From IMG/VR virus record IMGVR_UViG_3300022847_000019, positions 1-31,492 of that record: a DNA stretch of 31,492 bases. One strand, written 5' to 3'. The stretch's first letter is position 1. Each line of letters begins with the position of its first letter. The DNA is from a virus. Position numbers and translations under genes: made by a program. Of the stretch, positions 16,382 through 24,233 are shown piece after piece. Below the pieces are notes generated by a model. It was not told where the DNA came from, ran no database searches, and worked only from the letters and a program-made list of their open reading frames with translations.

Positions 16382-17311
16382 CTACCTCCTACGCAGTGAG
16401 ACTTTGACGGGATAGAGTTCAGTGTCGTAGCTCAACGCTCTGGTCATGCTGGTCGTGGCAAGGTCCATCAATACTTCCTTCCTGCCCATCGCACATCCGA
16501 ACTTCGGGATTAACCGATAAGCCAGGTTGTACACGATGGCTGAATGCCAATAGTCTGGAAGATCGAAGGTTTCAGTACTGGTGGTCATTATTTGCAGCTT
16601 GGCGTCATAAGTGAACAATAGGATCTTGTCGGACTCATCAGGTTGCCCCCACACATGCATTGTACCGCTTGGAATACCCCGCTTGAACCATGCCTGGATC
16701 GGGTCACCGGCTGATGTTTTATCCACCTGTCTGAAGTATGTCTGCTCAGAGTCGAATATCACAGGGATCTCAGAAGATGCTGAGTCGCGTCGTCTGACAT
16801 CTTTGATTCGGCTCACCGGTACAAATGTACCCCTGTAGTTCCTCACCTTCTTGCCAATAGCAGCGGCGCTGGGTAGTGCGGCGGTCAGCGTTACTACGTT
16901 AGCGACAGGTGCACCATTTACTGTCGTCCAGTGCGCTGTACCATCATCGAGCAGTATTTGAATGGTATCACTGGCGGATATGTTGTCATCGCTCGTCACT
17001 GTAACCGTAGTGTCGGTCGCTATACCCGCTACCGTTAAGTCTGTCTCATAGAATGTATTAGCGAGATTGGCTGTAGCGAATGAATATTCGTGTGAGCCTT
17101 TGACAAGGAATAATGCACCCTGTTTGGTCGCCCATAATTTGGTGCCCAATGCTTCCCATTCCTTGATCATCAGATTGAGAGTACGTCGCGCACGTTTGTA
17201 CATATCACCGGTCAACGTTTCACCGTCCTGACCGATCTGCAGGTTGTCAAACGCATCCTCCATAATGTCATTGGTGTCAAGATCGAGTGTGTAATCTGCA
17301 CTGGTTGTCAT
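16382..17311 (-). CDS. P22 gp4-like head-to-tail adaptor
   Basis: 309 residues. The N-terminal helices (EDAFDNLQIGQDGETLTGDM, ARRTLNLMIKEWEALG), KLWATKQGALFLVKG and a later GRKEVLMDLATTS helix match the gp4 family (P22 tail accessory factor), which docks on the portal and receives gp10. It is almost twice the length of P22 gp4 (about 166). The extra length is a beta-rich insertion at about residues 90-155 (TVAGIATDTTVTVTSDD, LDDGTAHWTTVNGAPV), an insertion I associate with gp4 homologues in aquatic podoviruses. The start has only a weak ribosome site, but the frame and order are clear. Confidence 0.82.
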   Translation of the reverse strand: MTTSADYTLDLDTNDIMEDAFDNLQIGQDGETLTGDMYKRARRTLNLMIKEWEALGTKLWATKQGALFLVKGSHEYSFATANLANTFYETDLTVAGIATDTTVTVTSDDNISASDTIQILLDDGTAHWTTVNGAPVANVVTLTAALPSAAAIGKKVRNYRGTFVPVSRIKDVRRRDSASSEIPVIFDSEQTYFRQVDKTSAGDPIQAWFKRGIPSGTMHVWGQPDESDKILLFTYDAKLQIMTTSTETFDLPDYWHSAIVYNLAYRLIPKFGCAMGRKEVLMDLATTSMTRALSYDTELYPVKVSLRRR

Positions 17312-17312
17312 G

Positions 17313-17567
17313 TTAAATTACCGTAATTGATCCAATTGAATCGGTCGGGTCTGCTTCTTCGGCCCGGGCATCTGGGAATGTAGGCTCCTCAACGGGTACA
17401 AACGGAAAGTCTTGAGGATGTCGTTCGTTAAAGGCTTCAGGGATCACAATATGTCCCGTCCACTCTTTGTCCAACTCATCGATTTTACGTTTAAAGCCGG
17501 TACGATCACAAATCGTATTGGATGACCCCATGACGAAATGGTTGGTGCTTGGATGTCGTGTAGCCAT
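17313..17567 (-). CDS. Small conserved phage protein with RHPQDF motif
   Basis: 84 residues from the ATG at 17567, chosen over longer starts because AAGGG lies upstream and the longer form would run back into the preceding gene. Key features: CDRTGFKRKIDELDKEW, WTGHIVIPEAFNERHPQDF and a Pro/Glu-rich tail. Proteins with the pattern TGFK...L...W.G...RHPQDF are common next to head or tail genes of many phages, but I know of no settled function. The single Cys and compact motif hint at a small structural or assembly factor. Confidence 0.72.
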   Translation of the reverse strand: MATRHPSTNHFVMGSSNTICDRTGFKRKIDELDKEWTGHIVIPEAFNERHPQDFPFVPVEEPTFPDARAEEADPTDSIGSITVI

Positions 17568-17568
17568 A

Positions 17569-17880
17569 TTACTTACCCTTCTCGATTGCAATCGTGACAG
17601 CATTCAACACTTTCGAGGTCATTAACTCCATACCCTCTTTGAAGCCTTGCAACTCACCAATCTCCCGATTGATGCTTACTAGCATGTCGTTCTTAACCTT
17701 GTGATCCTCCAGACATTCCGTAAGCCGCTTCTGAACGTCAACGTACCTTTCTGCTTCTGCTTCTTTGTCTTTCTGCATAGTGGTCCATAAATACCGACCC
17801 ATCGTCCCTATTACCAGGCACAACGTAGATACACCACCCACGACTTGTAGGTTAGTGAGCATCAATCCTGAAGGTTCCAT
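17569..17880 (-). CDS. One-TM coiled-coil protein, candidate inner-membrane spanin or holin-like
   Basis: 103 residues from the ATG at 17880, which has AAGGA at the right distance; the ATG at 17886 lies too close to it. A single membrane segment (about residues 12-30, VVGGVSTLCLVIGTMGRYLW) is followed by a charged heptad-rich helix (EAEAERYVDVQKRLTECLED, INREIGELQGFKEGME). One N-terminal anchor with a long periplasmic coiled coil is the topology of inner-membrane spanins (Rz), and a 41-residue lipoprotein lies nearby, as Rz1 would. An XhlA-like or other holin-associated membrane protein is an alternative. Confidence 0.7.
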   Translation of the reverse strand: MEPSGLMLTNLQVVGGVSTLCLVIGTMGRYLWTTMQKDKEAEAERYVDVQKRLTECLEDHKVKNDMLVSINREIGELQGFKEGMELMTSKVLNAVTIAIEKGK

Positions 17881-17889
17881 AATCATTCC

Positions 17890-18273
17890 TTAATTAGTAA
17901 TCTCATGCCAAGGGTCACCTTTATTAAACCCACTACATGAAATCCACTTGTAATCCAAATCATCTCTTAGGCACACCCAAGTAGAGAGGTTATCTATAAT
18001 CCAGCCTTCTACTTCGAGAACCAAGTGACCAGAATTCCAATCGTTCTTATCCGTCAAACAGAACACCAGTCTCGAAGGTATGCCAACCTTCCGGCACTGA
18101 TAACGAGCGGCTAGTGCGTGTCCGTCACAATCGTCTTTAAATCCTTTGCGGGCAGCTTCATCCATATCTACCCAATGTTCTGGCATTCCACGCTGTTCTT
18201 GGTCGGATGTATAGTTAAACCGCCAGCCGACATAGTTTTTTATTTCTTGTAAGTCACGCTCTCTAACAGTCAA
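17890..18273 (-). CDS. Transglutaminase-like cysteine peptidase (BTLCP, peptidase C93/LapG-like)
   Basis: 127 residues from the TTG at 18273, which has GGAGAG five bases upstream; a GTG at 18291 would add six residues and overlap the lipoprotein gene more. The catalytic triad of the family is visible: Cys49 in DDCDGHALAARYQCRKVGIP, His83 in SGHLVLEVEGW and Asp94 in IIDN. The N-terminal VGWRFNYTSD and a PEHWVDMDEA segment also match. LapG, the known member type, cuts the adhesin LapA in the periplasm. No signal peptide is seen, so the enzyme would stay inside until lysis unless carried otherwise. It lies between a lipoprotein and a one-TM coiled-coil gene, which suggests a part in lysis or release. 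Confidence 0.8.
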   Translation of the reverse strand: MTVRERDLQEIKNYVGWRFNYTSDQEQRGMPEHWVDMDEAARKGFKDDCDGHALAARYQCRKVGIPSRLVFCLTDKNDWNSGHLVLEVEGWIIDNLSTWVCLRDDLDYKWISCSGFNKGDPWHEITN

Positions 18274-18388
18274 TGTTTCTCTCCGGGTCACATCCTATCG
18301 GTGGCGCGACTTCTTCTCCAGTCTCAAAAGGAGTTGGAACCCTTACCGCGCACCCTGACAGCAATAGCAGTATCAGGAGAGTCCTCAT
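18263..18388 (-). CDS. 41-residue lipoprotein, candidate outer-membrane spanin (Rz1-like)
   Basis: The ATG at 18388 overlaps the TGA of the preceding gene (ATGA) and the stop is TAG at 18265-18263, giving MRTLLILLLLSGCAVRVPTP followed by 21 more residues. A short hydrophobic signal ends in a lipobox (LSGC, Cys13). The mature part is about 29 residues with several prolines (VPTP, VAPP) and two Cys, like Rz1-type outer-membrane spanins. The stop lies inside the next gene, so all three are coupled. Too short for most ORF filters, but the overlap, lipobox and position make it convincing. Confidence 0.8.
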   Translation of the reverse strand: MRTLLILLLLSGCAVRVPTPFETGEEVAPPIGCDPERNIDC

Positions 18389-18933
18389 AGGATATGCGCT
18401 ACCGTATCATCGCCAAATGTCACAAAGAACTGGCTGGGCGTTACTGTGTTGCCCTCGTCATCGACGTAAGGCGTGTAGTCATAGATTGATTGGTACAGCG
18501 CCAGCATGTCGGGATCGCCAGGTACTTCTTCCATAATCGGATTGGGCGTGTAGGTGGTCTGTTCTTCAACGTAATCACCAGCACCGTACACTGGAACCTG
18601 CTGATACCCATCAATCACATCGGTTGTTTCGTATGTGATGACGTCCCGGCCAGCCACCGTTTCGATCGGCTCTCCGAATTGTGGCACCTCATCAATAACA
18701 AGTTGCTGCGTATAGCCGAAGATCGTTTCATAGTCCGTTACTGTCACAAAGGGCAGTTGCTCCAGAATCTCTAAGCCGTCCTTGCTGGACAGGATAATCA
18801 TGGAGGTGTTGCCGTTCCTGTGAACGTGAGCGCCTGAACGACCGTCAATCATGCCGCGATAGGGTGACTCAATGTCTACTGCGCCGGTAGCTTTCAGGGC
18901 TGTCATGTCAGTGCATATGCTTACGATGGTCAT
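18385..18933 (-). CDS. Unknown acidic protein between adhesin and lysis genes (182 residues)
   Basis: ATGA overlaps at both ends (with the LamG gene upstream and the lipoprotein downstream). The N-terminal part is a short alpha/beta segment (ATGAVDIESPYRGMIDGRSG, then STSMIILSS-like strands: NTSMIILSSKDG). The rest is acidic and rich in Tyr, Val and Pro (DVIDGYQQVPVYGAGDYVEE), with no membrane segment. No family recognised. It may be a chaperone or accessory for the LamG protein just upstream (inference from order). Confidence 0.65.
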   Translation of the reverse strand: MTIVSICTDMTALKATGAVDIESPYRGMIDGRSGAHVHRNGNTSMIILSSKDGLEILEQLPFVTVTDYETIFGYTQQLVIDEVPQFGEPIETVAGRDVITYETTDVIDGYQQVPVYGAGDYVEEQTTYTPNPIMEEVPGDPDMLALYQSIYDYTPYVDDEGNTVTPSQFFVTFGDDTVAHIL

Positions 18934-21317
18934 AGTGCTGCCACCTGTGAGTCGGTCAATCGACGGCTGAATATCTTGACGTTACGGATGTTGCCGTTGG
19001 CTTGCTGCGAGTCGTTGTAGCTAGACCCTACGTGGATAGTCGTTACGGTGGGCGTCGATGCGGAGGAATCAGCGCCCACCGAAACCCCATCCATGTACAA
19101 CTCAATGTCATTTGTGTTGATAACGAAAGCGATTTTGTAAGTCGTCCCAGCAACCATCTGAATGGTCGAAACAATGTTAGCTTCTGTCGATCCACCACTT
19201 CTCAACAACAACCCTAAACGCCCCGTGACCGCCTCTTGATAAACCAGCGCCCGATTATTATTTGTTTCATCATCAACCGACAAGATGATTTTTGAGTTGA
19301 GCGAGGTGCTATCGTTTGGTGTGAAATCAACACTAGCCGTCATCGGGAAGCTATCCGCATTACCTGCCGCTGAGTAAGTCAGCACACCAGCATTCCGCGC
19401 CACTGCTGTACCTTCTGTTGCTATGTACGGGGTGGGGAAGGTTCCTGCTTCTACTTGTGCGCCCCAGACTAGAATAGAGGAGGTGCCGTCTAGGTCTACT
19501 GTTACGTCACCGTCTGCGTCTGCAACGTATATTCTAAATCCACCAATTACATCCGTAGTCGATTGGTAGACGGTCCAAACCCTGTACCATCCGTCACCTA
19601 CAGACTCTATTCCATAATCAGAAACAGCAGCTCCGGCAGTACCCGCCGCACCGTCGGCGAGGTCGAAATAAACGCCTTCGCTTTCATCGTAGTTGATATG
19701 TGAAACCAGCACCCAAGACAGTTGGTCGGCCTTCACATATGCAGACCATGTGTAATCCGTGTTAGTAACGATGGTCAGGGCTTGGTTAAGATACACTGCC
19801 CCCGTACCAGTAGCCCCATCATCAACCAACCGCCATGCAGTCTTGGTTCCATCAGGAGCAATGGCGTAATTAGCCGCTGGAGTGGCGTTAACGTCAGTCC
19901 AAGTGGTCGTAAACGCATTGCTTTGCAGGATGACATTAGTCCTAGCCTCATGTGTCGAAATACCGAGGGGGCCATCTGCGTCCCATTTTGCAGGGATGTC
20001 TACACCGAATGTCTTGGCTGCACCGTTGTTAGTCCATGTCTCACCCGTTGTAGATGAAGCCCACGTTGATCCGGTTACATGGTCATTGGCGTTGAAGTCA
20101 ACAGCAGGGGTGGCTGTGGGGTCTGTGGAGGCTATGACTACTGCACGGGAGATTTTGCCGGCGAATAAAGCCCCTGATCCAGTGTCATTCGACCCAACTT
20201 CAACAGGAGCGGTGGAATCAAAAATTCCGGCAGATACATGAGAAATGTCGGCATTCCCCAACTGCACCCAATTAATATCTGACAGGCTTGTACCGAGAGG
20301 TTGGTCTGATGTGTAAAAATTGGTTGTGTTAGCAACATCGTTGAAGGTTGTTCCGACCCAATGCCCTGTACCGTTAGCAAACCCTGTAATAGCATCCGAC
20401 TCGCTGCTCACCACAAGGGCTGTGCCATCAGCAGATGTAAATAATTTAAGACTACCTGTGTCGTCCAATCTCCACGAAAAAGACCTCTGATTGGCGGCTT
20501 GAATATACTTCGCCACAATCACCATGTCGGCAGCGGGCGTCCAATCTTCTAGAGCTATCCAAGCAACCCATGTGGTGTCACTCGTTCCATTACCGGAAGG
20601 GATAGCCGCACTATCAGGCGTAGATACATACGTCCCGCTTACCCCTGTGAGTTCAACAAATTGTGAGTTGCTTGAGTTTATCGCAGGGCCGGTATTCTCT
20701 GTCACGATGCCGGTGGATGATACTGTATTGCCGTTGTGGGTGCTGAATGATTTAGTGCCGTCGATACCGGAACCATGCCAAGGGCTGCTTAGGACGCCGC
20801 TTGAAACATACTCTGATGGATTCTGGTTAATACTCCCCGTCAAATTCTCCATCTGGTAATCAACAACCGTGGCAACGGAAGCGGTAGCAATGATTGTACC
20901 CGCGCCCGTAATGGTCAGGGTCTTCGATGTTCGGCTGGATGCATTAGAGGTCAGTGTTCCGGTAGAGCCTGTCGCTGTACCCGTGAAGGTAACAACGCCT
21001 GTGCCTGCACCCATCGAGAACACATAGACCGTATCAGCGGCTACCGTGATCGTGTCCGTTGCTGCTACAGCCAGTGTCGCAGAACTCGCGTTGGCTATAA
21101 CATTCTTAACCGTCCGGTTACCCTCTAGCGCAGCCTGACCACTGGATGCGGTCTTCTGCATTCCCTGATAGTAGGTGTAGGTCTCGTCTGTGGCGCGGGT
21201 GAAGGTGGCAACATTGGAGCCGTGGGCAATACGAGGGTTGAGATTCGTGTTTAGATCAGCACGAAAGCTCTGTAGCAGTTTGTTACTACCTCCACCTACT
21301 CGACGATGACGGTTCAT
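18930..21317 (-). CDS. Large LamG/concanavalin-like adhesin
   Basis: 795 residues from the ATG at 21317 (one-base overlap with the upstream TGA; a GTG at 21320 is possible). The N-terminus (SFRADLNTNLNPRIAHGS, VATFTRATDETYT) is typical of this phage family. Two concanavalin/LamG-like jelly rolls are visible: about 215-400 (TWVAWIALEDWTPAADMVIV, FSWRLDDTGSLKLFTS) and about 655-795 (YKIAFVINTNDIELYMDGVS). Between them, about 455-640, lies a carbohydrate-binding-like domain (DYTWSAYVKADQLSWVL). Likely binds host-surface glycan, from the capsid or the tail. It sits between the head genes and the gp4/gp10 genes instead of next to the fibre, so a capsid-attached fibre is possible. Confidence 0.8.
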   Translation of the reverse strand: MNRHRRVGGGSNKLLQSFRADLNTNLNPRIAHGSNVATFTRATDETYTYYQGMQKTASSGQAALEGNRTVKNVIANASSATLAVAATDTITVAADTVYVFSMGAGTGVVTFTGTATGSTGTLTSNASSRTSKTLTITGAGTIIATASVATVVDYQMENLTGSINQNPSEYVSSGVLSSPWHGSGIDGTKSFSTHNGNTVSSTGIVTENTGPAINSSNSQFVELTGVSGTYVSTPDSAAIPSGNGTSDTTWVAWIALEDWTPAADMVIVAKYIQAANQRSFSWRLDDTGSLKLFTSADGTALVVSSESDAITGFANGTGHWVGTTFNDVANTTNFYTSDQPLGTSLSDINWVQLGNADISHVSAGIFDSTAPVEVGSNDTGSGALFAGKISRAVVIASTDPTATPAVDFNANDHVTGSTWASSTTGETWTNNGAAKTFGVDIPAKWDADGPLGISTHEARTNVILQSNAFTTTWTDVNATPAANYAIAPDGTKTAWRLVDDGATGTGAVYLNQALTIVTNTDYTWSAYVKADQLSWVLVSHINYDESEGVYFDLADGAAGTAGAAVSDYGIESVGDGWYRVWTVYQSTTDVIGGFRIYVADADGDVTVDLDGTSSILVWGAQVEAGTFPTPYIATEGTAVARNAGVLTYSAAGNADSFPMTASVDFTPNDSTSLNSKIILSVDDETNNNRALVYQEAVTGRLGLLLRSGGSTEANIVSTIQMVAGTTYKIAFVINTNDIELYMDGVSVGADSSASTPTVTTIHVGSSYNDSQQANGNIRNVKIFSRRLTDSQVAAL

Positions 21318-21715
21318 CACGCATACTTCTTGAAATGAACCAATATGTCATATGATGCGCCGTTAACTGCGCCATTGGTGGTCAGTAAAACATCACCAGT
21401 GAAACCAGTCGCCTGGGGATCTACTTGATCAATACCTGCCCGGTCAAAATAACCGTTGCCGGTACCCAGTAAGGCGATAGGCTGGTTGGTGTTGGCATCC
21501 CACAGTAAGTCAACCCGCGAGAATCCTTGAACATCATATTCAATAGATTCAACGGCGAGTTGAGTTAACGTAGAAAATCCGTCAGGACCGGTAAGAGTGG
21601 ATACGTCAACTTTTGTGACTGCACTCTCACCGGTCCCATCAGATCGGTTAGTAAGATGAAGCACGTAGTTACGCGCCCCATCATGTGACACTACATTGGT
21701 TACAGTATCGGCCAT
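21317..21715 (-). CDS. Conserved virion protein of unknown function (132 residues)
   Basis: TAATG overlap with the beta-helix gene and TGATG with the LamG gene. The beta-rich sequence, with the conserved block NRSDGTGESAVTKVDVSTL, then GFSRVDLLWDANTNQPIALL and an ending in YDILVHFKKY, belongs to a family I have often seen beside capsid genes in aquatic phages, annotated as hypothetical. The likely role is a minor capsid or fibre-base protein. No enzyme motif. Confidence 0.7.
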   Translation of the reverse strand: MADTVTNVVSHDGARNYVLHLTNRSDGTGESAVTKVDVSTLTGPDGFSTLTQLAVESIEYDVQGFSRVDLLWDANTNQPIALLGTGNGYFDRAGIDQVDPQATGFTGDVLLTTNGAVNGASYDILVHFKKYA

Positions 21716-22656
21716 TAGGAATCAACTGCAGGTAACAAGTAGGCCGAAGCAGTAATTACGCCGGTACCCTTGTTATCAATCAATGCCACACCATCTGCGT
21801 CCACCAGGACTTCACCTGTGGTATCTCCATGAGAGCATGTATTATTAGCAACGATACCACTATTCGCGGTCGTGTCATTGTCGATCAACACATCGCCGCT
21901 CGCTTTCAAGCTATCGTAATGATTGCGTCGAATGCTTACATTAATCATATCTTTACCTGTTGCTTGCTCAATGAAAGCGGTGGCGTTAGCATGATCATGA
22001 ACGACATGGCAGTCTTCGACTGTAAGCCGACTGATATCGCCGGTAATCTCGATAAATGAGTCACAAGCCGCATCAACCGCATACGCATCGCATTCAGTAA
22101 CGGTCAAACCGTCTGCCGTATTGTCTGCACCCGACGCATCGATAACATCGACCCAATTCAGATTTGCACCCGATTCAATGAACTCACACTTGTGGATTGT
22201 TGCGTCAGTACCTGTTACATCGATGATACGGGTGATGTCAGCAAAACCAGCTACAAACAGACAATTCGCCACAGTAACGCTGGCTGCACTAATAACAACA
22301 CTGGCTGTCGCTGCGGTATCGAGTGTAATAGTCGGTCGAAGCGAACCGCGACCCAGACCAATCACTGCAATACCGGCAACATCAAGAGTGATTCCACTAG
22401 CGGCAGAAACTGTTTCCGTATGCCCCGGTGCGACTATAATGAGGTCGCCTCGGTTAGCGGTACAGAGTGCTACAGCCGCATCAATGGTCGCAACTGGGGT
22501 ATGATAGCTCCCTTTCGTAGAGCTATCAGCACCCAGCACACCATCGATACCTGGTACAGATGAACCATTTACCCAGACAACTCGTCCGGGGTTGGATTGA
22601 ACGATTGGTATTCCTTTGAGTACCAGACCGTCAATCCCATTTGGATAATTACTCAT
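21715..22656 (-). CDS. Right-handed beta-helix (pectate-lyase-like) virion protein
   Basis: 313 residues with GGGAGAG upstream of the ATG. After an N-terminal segment (GLVLKGIPIVQSNPGRVVWV), rungs of a parallel beta-helix are clear: RGDLIIVAPGHTET, GIAVIGLGRGSLRPTITLD, SVTVANCLFVAG, DATIHKCEFIESG, GLTVTECDAY, RLTVEDCHVVHD. The LIIVAPGHTET start is typical of this phage family. Such folds often bind or cut polysaccharide in spikes, but no catalytic site is evident. The position directly after the major capsid protein suggests a capsid-surface protein or a capsid fibre. Confidence 0.8.
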   Translation of the reverse strand: MSNYPNGIDGLVLKGIPIVQSNPGRVVWVNGSSVPGIDGVLGADSSTKGSYHTPVATIDAAVALCTANRGDLIIVAPGHTETVSAASGITLDVAGIAVIGLGRGSLRPTITLDTAATASVVISAASVTVANCLFVAGFADITRIIDVTGTDATIHKCEFIESGANLNWVDVIDASGADNTADGLTVTECDAYAVDAACDSFIEITGDISRLTVEDCHVVHDHANATAFIEQATGKDMINVSIRRNHYDSLKASGDVLIDNDTTANSGIVANNTCSHGDTTGEVLVDADGVALIDNKGTGVITASAYLLPAVDS

Positions 22657-22666
22657 TTTACTCTCC

Positions 22667-22701
22667 CTATGAACCCCGTAGGGTCCGTAGAATTTTCATA
22701 G
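22667..22701 (-). promoter_or_regulatory. Intercistronic RNA hairpin with a UACG tetraloop, just after the capsid gene
   Basis: On the - strand an outer 7-bp stem (CTATGAA at 22701-22695 with TTCATAG at 22673-22667) encloses an inner ACCC-TACG-GGGT hairpin (22684-22673), a C(UACG)G-type very stable loop. It lies 8 bases after the capsid stop and runs into the ribosome site of the beta-helix gene. No U-tract follows, so it is not a normal intrinsic terminator. It may protect the capsid mRNA end or limit translation of the next gene (inference). Confidence 0.55.
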
Positions 22702-22708
22702 TGAAAAG

Positions 22709-23611
22709 TTAAGTGCCGCTACCGAATGCCGCTCTCGGATCTGTCAGACCGTAAGAGTTATACAGCAAACCCTTATGGCGATAGTTCGAAGTGCCGAAAT
22801 CGTTGTCGGTTTCAAAAATGTAACCCTCAGCGAATCGTTCGTATCGGCAGAAACCGTTAGGTGCATCAGTCTGCAGGAACCAGTCAGTCGCCGACGTAAA
22901 TCGGTTGTTGACATGAGGTACCACATCGTCATACATCGGGTTGTGAGTAGAAGTATTTGCACTGTTCGGACCGGTGACAGATTCCAGTACCCGGGAAACG
23001 TCATAACGCAATTGTCGCGGAATATGAAGCTTCACAGCCTTAACGTCTGCCAGAAGGTTCGCACCATCCCTGAAGTCGTCAATCGCAATGTTGGCATCTT
23101 CCAATGCCGACGCGCTGAACGGTGTAAATGCGGTAAACTGATTCGAAAACGTTCCACCCTTACCCAATACGTGAGCAGTACTAAACAACGGTTGCCCGTC
23201 GCCAATATTGACCGTATAAGCGTTGTTGATCACATCGGCGGCCAACTGCTCGTCGGTGTGTACCAGTGTTCGCTTCAGCATGGTACCAGCTTGCATAATC
23301 AGATCGCGCTTCAGGTTATTCATCTGAGCTTGCATCGTGATAGTGGTGCCAAGACCATACACGTCGTGGATGTAAGATGTTACAAAATCCTGCTTTTCAG
23401 CATCATAACCGATGGATGAACCCTCGGGTACGGAACCGGCCAAGCCAAGACCTGACAGTGAAACATCCACTTCATAGCCTTTGGTAGATTTCTTTGTTTC
23501 GAAAATAGCGTCGTACTGTCGCGGTTTATCCTCGTAAGACATCCCCGCTACCGCATTGATGCCCTCCTGAAGTAAACGCGCTTCTGATGATTGTGAAGTT
23601 ATCCCAGGCAT
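22709..23611 (-). CDS. Major capsid protein (HK97 fold, Mu gpT-like)
   Basis: 300 residues, ATG at 23611 with GGGGA upstream. Matching features are an N-terminal EGINAVAGMSYEDKPRQYD, the helix-rich middle (YGLGTTITMQAQMNNLKRDL), the GDGQPLFSTAHVLGKGGTFS segment typical of gpT-like capsid proteins, and an ending in YNSYGLTDPRAAFGSGT. The length suits a short HK97-fold subunit made without a long delta domain, with a separate scaffold gene upstream. Decoration protein upstream and scaffold further upstream give the usual head order. A 214-residue antisense frame covers much of it but is a shadow. Confidence 0.85.
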   Translation of the reverse strand: MPGITSQSSEARLLQEGINAVAGMSYEDKPRQYDAIFETKKSTKGYEVDVSLSGLGLAGSVPEGSSIGYDAEKQDFVTSYIHDVYGLGTTITMQAQMNNLKRDLIMQAGTMLKRTLVHTDEQLAADVINNAYTVNIGDGQPLFSTAHVLGKGGTFSNQFTAFTPFSASALEDANIAIDDFRDGANLLADVKAVKLHIPRQLRYDVSRVLESVTGPNSANTSTHNPMYDDVVPHVNNRFTSATDWFLQTDAPNGFCRYERFAEGYIFETDNDFGTSNYRHKGLLYNSYGLTDPRAAFGSGT

Positions 23612-23613
23612 GA

Positions 23614-24189
23614 TTAATTCCCCGTTGTGCTGCGAAGCGTATTAGTGTTAATGGTAACGAGCCATTCGGCATCAGTGCCGATAGCGTTACCTACCTTGGG
23701 ATTCAATCTCAAAATTTGCAGATCAAGTGCAGCAGTCGTGTTGACTGCGGAACTGTCCAGCTCCATGCCACTCATCCCGGTAGTTGCATCGCCAGCAGCG
23801 ACCACAAAATTGGTATTCAAACCAACTGAAGCAGCAGCTACTGAACCACCAGCGGAATCTTCCTTGATTGAGAAGATTGCATTTGGGTTTACAATGACAT
23901 TACATTTTTGCAATGTTGATGCGAGATGATGGGTCTTGTTGAACGACTCGTTTGCAAAATCCGGTTCAACGGATTCCAGGACACCGACTGGTGCATCAGT
24001 TGTTGCGCATTGCGCTACAATTGGACGTTTACCGTCGGCACTGGATTCACCTGTAAGTTTTACAAAGTCACCGATGAATGCGGCAACTGTATCTGCGGCG
24101 GCAAACTCACATTCCAGGAACTGAGGGGCATAAGAGCCGTCCAGATTCCCGTAATACGTTGCTCCGCTTTTAATATCGCGATTAGCCAT
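23614..24189 (-). CDS. Capsid decoration/stabilising protein
   Basis: 191 residues from the ATG at 24189 (AAGGAG 8 bases upstream), preferred to a start at 24207. The N-terminal part (SGATYYGNLDGSYAPQFLEC, ADTVAAFIGDFVKLTGESSA) and a repeated set of beta segments resemble phage head-decoration proteins in which a short beta domain is followed by a DAPVGVLESVEP-type motif. The gene directly precedes the major capsid gene, with a two-base gap. Role: cementing the expanded capsid (from family and context). Confidence 0.72.
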   Translation of the reverse strand: MANRDIKSGATYYGNLDGSYAPQFLECEFAAADTVAAFIGDFVKLTGESSADGKRPIVAQCATTDAPVGVLESVEPDFANESFNKTHHLASTLQKCNVIVNPNAIFSIKEDSAGGSVAAASVGLNTNFVVAAGDATTGMSGMELDSSAVNTTAALDLQILRLNPKVGNAIGTDAEWLVTINTNTLRSTTGN

Positions 24190-24233
24190 TTGGCTACTCC
24201 TTGTCAAAAAAGATTAAGTTGTTGCCTATCTTC

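Noticed and set aside
22775-23419. 214-residue + strand open frame opposite the capsid gene
   Set aside because: Shadow of the well-supported major capsid gene; no ribosome site, no recognised domain, and low-complexity Arg/Ser/Val composition.
24170-24200. Perfect TTGACA upstream of the decoration gene as a promoter
   Set aside because: At 17 bases downstream only TAATCG is found, a poor -10, and the site is better explained by the AAGGAG ribosome site directly beside it.
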